Shown: positions 1 to 12,100 of the stretch, piece by piece
Layout of the letters: the number at the start of each line of letters is the position of its first letter
Position numbering within the stretch: the stretch's first letter is position 1
Assembly: GCA_946902875.1 (NCBI GenBank)
Contig: OX336343.1
Coordinates: forward strand, 8,979,754 to 9,043,753
Reading direction: 5' to 3'
DNA length: 64,000 nucleotides
DNA from: Nematopogon swammerdamellus
Lineage: Eukaryota > Arthropoda > Insecta > Lepidoptera > Adelidae
Translations under genes and position numbers: made by a program
Notes under the pieces: generated by a model
The model's input: the letters and a program-made list of their open reading frames with translations, nothing else
The model's database searches: none
Told to the model about the DNA's origin: nothing

Positions 1-194
1 CAATATTATCTGAAATTAATATTATACTGTCTGCTCCAAAAATCTATACCCATCAAATGTCACACATATACCACCAGCTATAATTAGCTGTGCCCGGTTC
101 CCAGTCACAAGATACTCTAGAACAGAGATGGAGTCTACTCACTATGTATATCTCACTGTAGTACTATAAAATAATGTACGTCGGTCGATGACAG

Positions 195-3100
195 ACTGAC
201 GGAGAAAGAGAAGCGCACGGTGTGCACGGAGCCGATCCCTCTGTGCGGCAACATCTGCGCGCGCACGCTCGCCTGCGGACCTCCCAACGACCCGCACTTC
301 TGCAAGCTCGAGTGTCACGACGGTCTGTACCTTCGTGCATCTTTGTTTATTTCACTTTACCAATAACCAATAAATAATAAGTCTTCAAAATAAATACCGA
401 AAAAATGCCTTCTTCAACAACACAAACGCTGTTACAATTGTGGACTAGCTAACTTGAATATTACAAAGTAGTTTAATCAAAACTGTGTGTGCTCATGTTC
501 ATGCTTGTCTCTTGAATTTGCGAATCCGTTTTGGAAATGCCACTGAGGAAATAGATAGAGCTGCTGTACTATTTTTCAAAGTAAATTTATTTATAGTTCC
601 TTGGAGCTATATGAAATTATAATAAGATTACTCACAGCTTACTTTTGACTTTGAACATCAACCATGACCATGAAAGCACCACGAGACCACTGATGTCCAT
701 TTACGAAAGTGGTAATCTGGAAAAATCAACAGTGCTTGATTATATGAAGGTTGCAGGTCCGTGCCCCCCGTGCCCCGACAAGACGCTGATGAACTGTCGC
801 TGTGTTCTCACCAGCCGCGAAGTGGACTGTGTGGAGTTGCCGCAGATGATAGACAATATCTTCTGCACCAAGAAGTGTAATAAAGTGAGCATGGGCATAC
901 CTTTTCGACCTCATTGAGAACGGAAATGGGAAATTGTTCAGTGACACAGTTTGACATCACATTTATTTATTTATTTTAAACACTGACAGTTGGTGCGTGT
1001 ATTCTGTTTTTAGATTTATGAGTTATTTATTATTCCACTTCTGAATAGTATTTAGCTCGGTTTGTTTTGTGGAGGTCACTCATATGCATCATACGATATG
1101 CATCACAATGACGGCTAACACACAGAATAGATACACAGATCACTATGTGTTCCCTTAATCTGCCGGCTCCCATCTGCTCCACGTGGAGCACTTATCTCTT
1201 AGTCCACCGGCTCCCATCTGCTCCACGTGGAGCACCTATCTCTTAGTCCACCGGCTCCCATCGGCTCCGCGCAGATCAGAGATTTGTACGCACTATATCA
1301 TTACGAAAAAGTACCATGTGGGGCCGGTCCTTAAAAAGAATAGCCCGACTGCACCTCTCCCCGTGCATGTTGTAACAGGTTGCATGTTGCATGTTGTAAT
1401 GATGAAGGGCAATGGGCTAGCCTAACCTTGGCACTGTTCTTCCACCGAGTTAGGTGGACGCCAAATGGGTCTTTGTGCCTTACTTGCCTGCTTGATAGTT
1501 ATCTTGTCCGAACTATTGAGAGATCACAATAGATCTATCTAGGTAACTACATTAAAGTCTGATAGTCAGCGGGAGCCAACCGGTTGACTCAAAGCATTTG
1601 ATAGCTGTCATTGATGATGAGGATAAGAATCCACATGTGCAGAAATTATTGGATGAGCAAATTAAGATTAATTCATAGTTTCCAACGTAAGTGATATAAC
1701 AGAAGCTGTCGTGCGGACGACACCGGTGCCGGGAGCTGTGCTGCGCGCTGGAGAACCACCGCTGCCCGCAGGTGTGCGGCCGCATGCTCTCCTGCGGCCT
1801 GCACCGCTGCGCAGAGTTCTGCCACACGGGCCACTGCCCTCCCTGCGCGCGCCTCGGTAACTCTTTACATAGTGCGATCTCCGCTCATACAAGGGTGGAG
1901 GCGGCTGACGAGCTGGATGAAGTAACACCACACCGACGTACAATGCACTGCTTACGGCCTCAGTGAGAAGGGCCCCCTCAACAACATGTCATACAAATCT
2001 GCATGTGGTAACTCTTGTGCCTCACCTGCTGCTCCATATTTACATTGTCATAATACTGTGTTGTGCTGATGTAATAATGCGTTCACCCAAGTTGCAATTG
2101 CAGCACAACTCCTGCTTTGGCAGCCATTACTCTGCTTACCCCAATTGTCGGCATGATATAATAACATAATATAAAGATGCACAACACATTTGTAAAAAAT
2201 GTCAAACCTTTTAATTTTATCTAATAATATGGCAAAAATGTTTTTTCCTTTCATGGTCAATGTTAGTGCAAGCATAATAATAAGGAATGTAGAAAGTGAA
2301 GGTAGAATGTGCGCAGGTTTCTCCGAGCTGCGGTGCGAGTGCGGTGCGGCGGTGCAGCTGCCGCCGGTGGCGTGCGGGGCGCGGCCGCCGCTGTGCAGCG
2401 CGCCGTGCGTGCGCGCGCGCCCCTGCCGCCACGAGCCCCACCACTCGTGCCACCCCGGCGAGTGTCCGCCCTGCGTCGTGCTCACCACCAAGCGCTGCCA
2501 CGGCGGGCATGAGGTCTCTTTCTTTTATTTATTTACTTTGTATAGGCGCTGTAACAGCTTCAAGCTGATGTTCCTACTTTGTGTGTTGAGTGAAGCTGTG
2601 TATGAAGCGTCATTCTCATTTTGTTTTATATTTTATTTGTATTTATTTTTGTGCTTGTTCATTTGATTTTTAAAACTATTCACTACTATATACACAGTCT
2701 TTATCTTTTGTATAGGGTTAACTTTCTGCTCCACTTTTGTGCAGTCTGATTAAAATCCAGTTTAAAAATAATAATAATTAGGTATGTTTAAGCGTAATGT
2801 TCACTCCATTTGGATTAAATGAGACGTGAATACTGGTAGCATCGCTGCCAATTTTAAGTAAGTATACCTAATGTTTTGTGATTACGATTGTACGTGGCGG
2901 GTGGACAGGAGAGGAAGACGATCCCGTGCCACCAGGAGGAGTTCTCGTGCGGGCTGCCGTGCGGCAAGCCGCTGCCGTGTGGCAAGCACCTCTGCAACAA
3001 GCTCTGCCACAAGGGCGAGTGCGCCACCTCCAAGTCAGTTCACTTACAATCTTTACTTTACTCTATTATTATATGTAACCGACTAATACGCTGGAGTGAC

Positions 3101-6100
3101 TATGCCTTACAAAATTATTGCTATTTTCGTCCCAAATTTTGTTTATTGTTGTATTTTAGGTACTGTTTAACACACGATAGAGTCGAAAATTTTAGTATTT
3201 TGCATTACTTAATTTGTGGATGACCCCTATAGATTATTTTTTTTCACATCTTATAGGTATATATAACCTGGACTTTGTGAATTACAACAACAATCAATTT
3301 TTTCTAACAAAATTTTAATCTTCTTGAACTAGCCGTTTAGAAGTTAAGGGGCTGCGACATATAGACAGACACACAGATGGACAACGCACCATAAGGGTTC
3401 CTTTTTTACCATTTTGGTACACCTAAATAGAGTTAACGAGCTAGCTAAGTCATTCGTACATTGAATAATGCACGCTATCTGTTTTACTTTATAGCCCCTT
3501 TTGTATTTTGTTTCTGTGGAAGTTGGTTCGAATAAATAAATAAATACAATTGTGTGGCATACTTAGGTGTGTGCAGCAGTGCACAGAGAAGCGGCCGGGG
3601 TGCGGGCACGCGTGCGGGGCGGCGTGCCACGCGGGCGCCGGCGACGCCTCGCCGTGCCCCTCCCTCGCCCCCTGCCGCCTCACCGTGCGCGCCACCTGCC
3701 CCTGCAAGCGGCGCTTCGCCGAGAAGGCCTGCGCCGACAACGCCAGGGACTTTGCCAAGTATGTCTCATGTTACATTCAACTCAATCAAGAACAGACTAG
3801 CTAAGTAAACATTCCAAATGTACTATAAAATAATCAATAATCCACCAGTGAACATATCAACTTCGGCTGCTCGTTCATCAAAATAAAACTAATAGTGTGT
3901 AAGTGCAAACTTTTACAAACAAACGTTGATTAACACCTAAAACAGTGTCAAAATCTCAAATCTGTTCCGATTGGTACCACTGCACTGAATGAAAGGTTGG
4001 TCGAAGCTGTTGTGTAAATAGTTCGTATTTTCCGTCCACTTCAGTGTGGCCGGCACGACTAAAGGGAACCACTTACGTGGCACATAAAGATATTATGTGC
4101 TGTCATTACGGGTGTCGCAGGTGATGCCAAGCATGTTAACCATTCCATAAACAAAATGCATATGGACTCCGAACTTGGATATGGGATGCACTTGGTTGGA
4201 TGTTGACTCAACACTACATAATATTAGGTACTTATTCGTATATTACATTTGTCTATTTTTTTTTTATTTTAATATTTGGTCGATACAAAGTGAAATGTTG
4301 ATCCTATGTGACACGGTGCAAGCAGGATAGCTACACTCCGTTTTTTTTTTTTATTGGAATAGGATGCATCTCATGGAAACGTGTACCGTAAGCGAACCTT
4401 CAGTTTAGATTTTTTTTTAACTACGAATTTAAACAAAAAAATAAAAAACTATCGACGCAGATATAATATAATCAATGAATAAAATTTATTTTTGCCAAAG
4501 ACTTACTTTGGACACGTTATACTACCCAGCACGTAACTTGGCCTCTGTGCGAGAGGGACGGCGTTATACGCATGCGTTCGTTGGTATAACGCTGTCCCGC
4601 TCGCACAGAGGCCAAGTTACGTGCCGGGGCGTATACTTCCAATGCATTTTATAAGTAAATTCAGAGGCATTTTCTTTATTTTTTTCTATCAAGCTAAGTA
4701 ACCAAATCGTGTTTTCAAAAAGCGATCGATCTTTGATAGATGAAGTTTTAAAAATATTAAAACGGATTAGGTATGTCATGTGAATAATATTGCTGGTATA
4801 TCTCTCAGAAGGAGCAGAATTTGGCCTTGTATGCAGCCTTCATTGTTGATCCTTTTGTAATGAGAAATGTGTGCATTGGCAGAGCAATGAGTACGATGGT
4901 AGCAAGCAAGATGCAAGATGGCAGCGCCGTCGACCTGTCGGACGTCACACGGCCCGGCTCTAACCTTAAAACGTGAGTTGTATTTTTTCTTAGTAATTTT
5001 CATCTTTGAAAACTCAATTTTCACCTGCATTGAGCAGAATTGCATTATTATGTTCTTTATTTCACATTTTTAAAATACATTTATATTAATTTTACATCTC
5101 ACTAATATCATAAATGCGAAAGTATATGTGTTTGTTTGTTTGTTTGTTTGTTTGTTTATTTGTTTGTTTGTTCCTCTTTCACGCCTGAACGGCTGGACGG
5201 ATTTTGACGAAACTTTGTATAGTTGTAGTGTATATCCCGGAGTAACATAATTTTGAAAAAAAATGGTCAAGTTCGAGTCTAGCTCGCGTAAAGAGGGTTC
5301 CGTACCATCCCTTTTCTGTGAGAACTAAAAGGCTTAGGATTTTCGTTTAGGGTTTCCTGTAAATTAAGTGTATATCCCATGGTAACATAATTTAAAAAAA
5401 ACAGTGGTCAAGTTCGAGTCGAGCTCGCGTAAAGAGGGTTCCGTACCATCCCCTTTTCTGTGAGAACTCGAAGGCTTAGTATTTTCGTTTAGGGAGAGAG
5501 AGAGTGAGGGAGGGGGAGCTATGAAGGGGGAATGAAGGGGGGGGGGGGGGTAAATAAAGGCATATAGGGAGTGAAGTGAGGGATGGGCGGGAGGGGAGGT
5601 GAACGTAGAGAGATGGAAGGGAGGGGAGGGAGGATGGGTCGGGAGATGAGGGTGAGGGGAGGGAGGGCGGAAGGAAGAGAGGAAGGGTGGGGGAGGGGGG
5701 GGGGGGGGGCAAGAGTGACGGAAAGGAGGAGAAGCGCAGTGAAGGGAGAAGGGAGGGGCGAGTGGCGAGGGGTGCAGGGGAGGGGTAAAGGAGGAGACGT
5801 AGGGGTGGTGAGAGGAGAGGTGGCGAGGGCAGGAAGGGTGGAAGGGGAGGGGAGGGAGAGAGAAATAGTTGAGGTAGGAAGATGAGGGAAGGGGATAAGG
5901 AGGGTGGGGAGGAAGAGCAGCGAAAGAGGGAGAGGGAGAGGAAGAGGGAGAGGGAGAGGGAGAGGGAGAGGGAGAGGGAGTGGGAGAGGGAGAGGGAGAG
6001 GGAGAGGGAGAGGGAGAGGGAGAATATGAAAGTTTATAGTCTTCCTGAACGCAGCTCGACCTTGGGCCTCTCCCTCAATTACTTAATTTCTTCGAGAAGG

Positions 6101-9100
6101 TTTATAGTCTTCCTGAACGCAGTCGGCCTTCGGCCTCGCCCTTAGTTACTTACTTTCTTCGAGAAGGTTTATGGTCTTCCTGAACGCAGCTCGGCCTTCG
6201 CCCTCGCCCTCTGTTACTTACTTTCTTCGAAAAGGTTATCGTCTTCCTGAACGCAGCTCGGCCTTCGGCCTCGCCCTTAGTTACGTACTTTCTTCGAGAA
6301 GGTTTATGGTCTTCTTGAACGCAGCTCGGCCTTCGGCCTCGCCCTTAGTTACTTACTTTCTTCAAGAAGGTTTATGGTCTTCCTAAACGCAGCTCGGCCT
6401 TCGGCCTCGCCCTCAATTACTTAATTTCTTCGAAAAGGTTTATAGTCTTCCTGAACGCAGCTCGGCCTTCGGCCTTTCTTCGAGAATGTTTATGGTCTTC
6501 CTGAACGCAGCTCGGCCTTCGGCCTCGCCCTTAGTTACTTACTTTCTTCAAGAAGGTTTATGGTCTTCCTGAACGCAGCTCGGCCTTCGGCCTCGCCCTC
6601 TGTTACTTACTTTCTTCGAAAAGGTTATCGTCTTCCTGAACGCAGCTCGGCCTTCGGCCTCGCCCTCAGTTACTTACTTTCTTCGGAAAGGTTATCGTCT
6701 TTCTGAACGCAGCTCGGCCTTCGGCCTCGCCCTCAGTTACTTGCTTTCATCAAGAAGGTTTATAGTCTTCCTGAACGCAGCTCGGCCTTCGGCCTCGCCC
6801 TTAGTTACTTACTTTCTTCGAGAAGGTTTATAGTCTTCCTGAACGCAGTTCGGCCTTCGGCCTCGCCCTTAGTTACTTACTTTCTTCGAGAAGGTTTATG
6901 GTCTTCCTGAACGCAGCTTGTAACTCGCCCAGCTCGCCCTTTGTAACTTACTTTCTTCGAAAAGGTTATCGTCTTACTGAACGCAGCTCGGCCTTCGGCC
7001 TCGCCCTCTGTTACTTTCTTCGAAAAGGTTATCGTCTTCCTGAACGCAGCTCGGCCTTCGGTCTCGCCCTCAGTTACTTACTTTCTTCGAGAAGGTTTAT
7101 TGTCTTCCAGAATGCAGCTCAGTCTGAAGCCTCGCCATTAGTTGATTACTTTAGTTGAGAAGGTTTATCGTTTACCTTAATGCAGATCGGTCTTTGTTAC
7201 TTACTTTCTTCCTTTGAAATACGAATTTCACGCGAGCGAAGCCGCGGGCAAAAGCTAGTATATTATAACTATAAAAAGTAATAAAAATACACAAAATTAA
7301 TACAAAGAAATAAAAACGGTAATACCGCCGGCGGCGGGAGGCAAGCCTCCCAGCACGCCGGCGGGTGCAGGCCGTGGCTACGGAGCTCTCCGAGACGACG
7401 CGAGGCAAGCTACGAGCGATACGTGGTGGTACTAGACTCGTAGGCCACCACCACCCCCATCTCGGAGAGCTCCGTATCCGCCGGACTGCACGGCGACGTC
7501 GTCGCGCAGTTGTTTTGAAAAACTTGATCTTCGCGCCAGCGTCGCTTCATTGTTGCACTACACCACCGGTAGCGGGGGCACTAGACGGGACACGAGGTCC
7601 CGATGACCCCAAGCTGGCCGATGGTGGACGTCGCCCTCGCCGTAGTTGTTGTGGCTCGGCCGACGTCAATGCTGCATCTTCGCCGTCGATGAAATGCACC
7701 GGCATTATTATTATTATTATTTATTTATATACACGCTTGCAGCTGATGCGTGTACTTCATGTGTTGAGTGCACTGTTTTATGTTATGATAGATCTTATTT
7801 ATTATATATTTTAGTTTTTGACGTGATAACGTCTAATTTCTTTAAAAAACCAATTAGACAAAAAAAAAACAAAACAAAAAACAAACAAACAAAAATACTT
7901 AAAAACAATACAAGTGCACTCATAAATTAATAAACAGAATACACGCACCAGCTGTTAGCTGTCAGTGTTTAAAATAAATAAATAAATAAATAAAAATAAA
8001 ATAAAATAAATTGATGAACACCGGCTGCACACACGAAAAAGTGTCACGTTCCATCTGAGGCGTGTCACGTTACGGTAATTCTTATAGCTGTGTTTCTTTA
8101 TGACGTTATCACGTAAAACTATCGTCCGTAAACCGACTTTACAGACAACCAATTTATTTTTTTATATTATTAGTGTTTGTTTTTATTTTTTGTTTATATT
8201 TAACAAATGTTTGTCAAGTTGGTTTTTAAAACCATTCACTGAGATAGCAATTATCACTTCTTGTGGTAGCTTGTAGTTATCTTAAACAAAAATATTTTGA
8301 CAAACCGTACTGCATTTGTGCAAAGTAACACCGTTACTAAATTGTTAAAATGGTGAATAAACCATTCTGGTCGGCTACCAGTACTGCAGTACTAGTCCAG
8401 GGATTACAGCTAAACTTACAGTCTTGTCAGCCTCGGTAGCTCAGTGGTGCGGTCGGTCGACTGTTGTTAAGCACACCTGGGCGCGGTCAATACTTGGATG
8501 GGTGACCGCTCGACCATTGGAGGCTGACTGTTGTTCGGATTCCACGTAAAACTGTATGTCTCTTCCCTTCTTACCTTACTAGGTGGTAGGGTTCATCCCG
8601 CCCGGGTTGATACCAATGCACTGAATGAAACGGCTATGTAAATAGTTTGTGTTTTCCGTCCAGTGCAGTGTAGCCGACATGAAATGAAGGCAAGCACTGA
8701 CATGGCACCTAGTTCACCCGGTGTTATGGGCTGACATCACGGATGTTGTAGGTGATGTAGCTAACCATGTCAGTTTCCATAAAAAAATAATGTCTCACTT
8801 AACAAAAAGTCTTGTTCATAATTTCGACAATAGCAACAGTGCCCAAGTACGAAAACTAAAAAAAAAAAAACAAAATAAAAATAATCATTCATTATCAACA
8901 AAAAAAAGACTGATATGAACACATCAGCTAGAGCTGCTTGTTCATTAAAAAATAAATAAAATAAATAAATTTCATTTTTACTCGTAGGATATATTCAGCC
9001 TTTAACATTCATCAAAACTGGCAATATCCTACTTGTCAAAATAAAAACACAGTGGACTGTACATGATGGCAAGTGAGACTAACTGTACTAATGTAGGCTG

Positions 9101-12100
9101 GAGTGTGACGACGAGTGTCGGGTGGAGGCGCGGACGCGGCAGATGGCGCTGGTGCTGCAGATCCGCAACCCCGACACATCCAGCAAGCTGGCGCCGCGTT
9201 ACAGCGAGCACGTACGCCAGTGGGCCATCCGCGACCCCGCCTTCTCGCACCAGGTCCACGCCAAGCTGACCGAGCTAGTGCAGCTGGCTAAGAAGGTACG
9301 TTGCTCTCGGCTCTAGGAACTAGATGTGACCGTTGCCCGCAGCTCCGCTTGCGTTAAGATATCATCGTTTTATGTAGCCTGTAACTATCAGGAGATACGT
9401 CGGAATGCGCTGGTGAAAACTGCACACATTCCGGACAAATGAGGCCAAGTGTCTTGTTGGCAACTAACTTCGGTCTGCTCTCGTGAATTTATGAACCTAC
9501 TTAACCCTTGGCGTTCCTACTCTACCGCGTGGTCGAGCCATCTCTTACACCCTTCAAATTGCAGCTGGACCGCGCGGTCGACCTATCTGGTCCGCGCGGC
9601 GACAGCTGAAGTGTATGTCTATTGCTACTTCAATGAATTGTTCTTATTAGAACAAGAGAGCACTTTAGATAGATTATTAAAAGGCCTTTCCATTGACACG
9701 AAACGCACTTACAAGAATTCAACACTCAAACAGAAAAAAATATATTCTGACGTCAAGAACGTTCCTTGGTTTTCTTTATTTATTTGGGAATTGGATTAAA
9801 TGTGGAAATTTTTATGTTTGTGGTCTCTTAATGACTACGTTTTTCTACATGATGATATATAAAAAGTGTATTCAAATAGTCAATTTTATGTTAGAAAAAA
9901 TTCTATAAAAGTGTCGGACGTGTTTTGTTTTTCCTGTATTTAAAAAAATCTGTCTGTGCTTCTAAAGAAGTGAATCCTCACTTCTTATATATAGTTTCGT
10001 GGATAATTTCATTGACATTGATAAGAGTAAGTATTTTGATCTGACTTCATTAATTTACGAAATATTGGAGTTTATGAGCGGTATAAATTTTCGCGCGGCG
10101 AAAATAGCATGGAAGCCAAGGGGTGCAAGCATATTTACATGAAATGAAGGGAAGCACTGACATGGCACCGAGTTCACCCGGTGTTATGGGCTGACATCAC
10201 TGATGTTGTAGGTGATTTAGCCGACGGTGTCAGTTTCCATAAAAAAAAAATTTATAAGTGAGAACTCGCAAGGGTAAACTTATCATGTGATACATGTTTA
10301 AAAATAAGAAACACTTAACAAACACCATTCTGCATTTTTCGTTTGTCTAACCCAGTGATTCGCAAACTGGGTGCCGCGGCACCCCGGGGTGCCGCGAACC
10401 TACTCCAGGGGTGCCGCGAAAAAGTGGACATTATTTGACCGAGCGAGCGCGAAGCGCGAGCGAAGCGTCTCCGTTTCAGCTTGGGCAAAAATGCGTACGT
10501 ATGTCCGGATGTCCGGCTGTTTCTCAACAAGTTTTTGGTAATTTGGGTTGAGGTGCGCCGGTGAACATTTATTCAGTTTTAAGCTATGCAAAAACAGACT
10601 CGCGATGTCTACAGCTCACAGAGCCACTCACTAGTAGTAAATAATTAAATTCAAAATAAGTATAAACGTAATGTACCTACCTACATACTTAATCGAAATA
10701 ATAATGAAAAATTTACATTTCGATGCGTAACTTTTACGCATCGCAAAATTGTGTTTTTTATTCCTTTCGAAAATATTACTTGATTTACATATTTGCATGA
10801 TTCGTTTATCACAGTTCAGATATGATGCCTATGAAAGACACCAACCGAATATTGAAGCGGTGTGCCGCACAATTTCTTGAACGGGTTAAGGGCGCCGTCA
10901 GCTAAAAAAGTTTGAGAACCACTGGTCTAACCTCTAAATTGTCAAGATGTCAATTCAACAAGGCTGCATCAATACTCTATATTTTGACCTAACATACAAC
11001 AAAGATAAAAAAAAATTTTTTCAAGCCCGAAAAACAAATTTAATACTTAACTACTGGCTGTTCCCCGTCTCTGGAGCCTAGAACGATAAAAAAGGTATGG
11101 ACCCCGAACCCTATCCTCGCCAGCGTAACATGATATAAGTAAAAGCATATTTGTTTCATTGGACGGTCGTGCGCTGGCCCATCAGTCTGTCATCGGCTGC
11201 GTTCGCAAAAACCTTTTTTTTTTTTTTTATGGAATATCTTATCATCGGTAAGTACACTCCGCCCCCGCAACTCGGCGACGCTAGTTCTCATACAAGCATT
11301 TGACAGTCCGGCGTCCATACCTTTTTCATCGTTCTAGTCGGGAGCCAACGGCTAAGCAATATAGTTTGTGTGTGCAGTCGAAGCAGAAGACGCGGAGCCA
11401 CTCGTTCCCTTCGATGAACCGGCAGAAGCGGCAGTTCGTGCACGAGATGTGCGAGCACTTCGGCTGCGACTCGGTCGCGTACGACGCCGAGCCCAACCGC
11501 AACGTCGTCGCAACCGCTGATAGAGAGAAGGTTACATCCCCTCCTACTACTACACACCTTCGCTCCTAGAACAGTGCCAGAACTAGATGGCTCGCTAGTT
11601 CTTCGCTTTGAAAGTGGCAGCTACTAAACTAAGTGGAAAACTCGACAGATCTCTATTCAGTCGGGCTATACCAACCCGGATGAGTTTAACCCTCCCATGT
11701 AGTAAGGCAAGGGAAGGGCCCTACTGTCTTTCATTTTAATCTGAACCATGGGGCAACTCATAAATAAAATAAATGCATTTATAAAAGTTATAAAGAAAAT
11801 GATTTGGTCTAACCCCTTTACTTCATGTTGTTTTATGATATGATTGTTTTACATTGTGTTGAAGTGCATACAATTACGTTATTTTGTGAATAGAACAGAA
11901 ACACAGGATTGATTAAGCGTGGATGCGAACTAATCGGTTCTGTAGATCTCTCATCTACAGAGCCGGTAACACTCTGAAATGCTCTCCCTGCCCGTGTATT
12001 TCCCCCCAAGTACCTAAATAAGAGGCCTAAATAAAAGACAGGCCAGCTCTACATATGCAATGCCCTCATGCGTCCGAATGTCTGTGGGCGTAATTTGCAC

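Noticed and set aside
5583..6145. Reading frames in the GA-rich block (Arg/Glu/Gly-rich)
   Set aside because: Produced by purine-only composition inside a Helitron-like element.
8426..8528. Functional 5S rRNA gene
   Set aside because: It is about 15 nt too short, its first part is tRNA-like, and it is joined to a SINE body and LINE-type tail.
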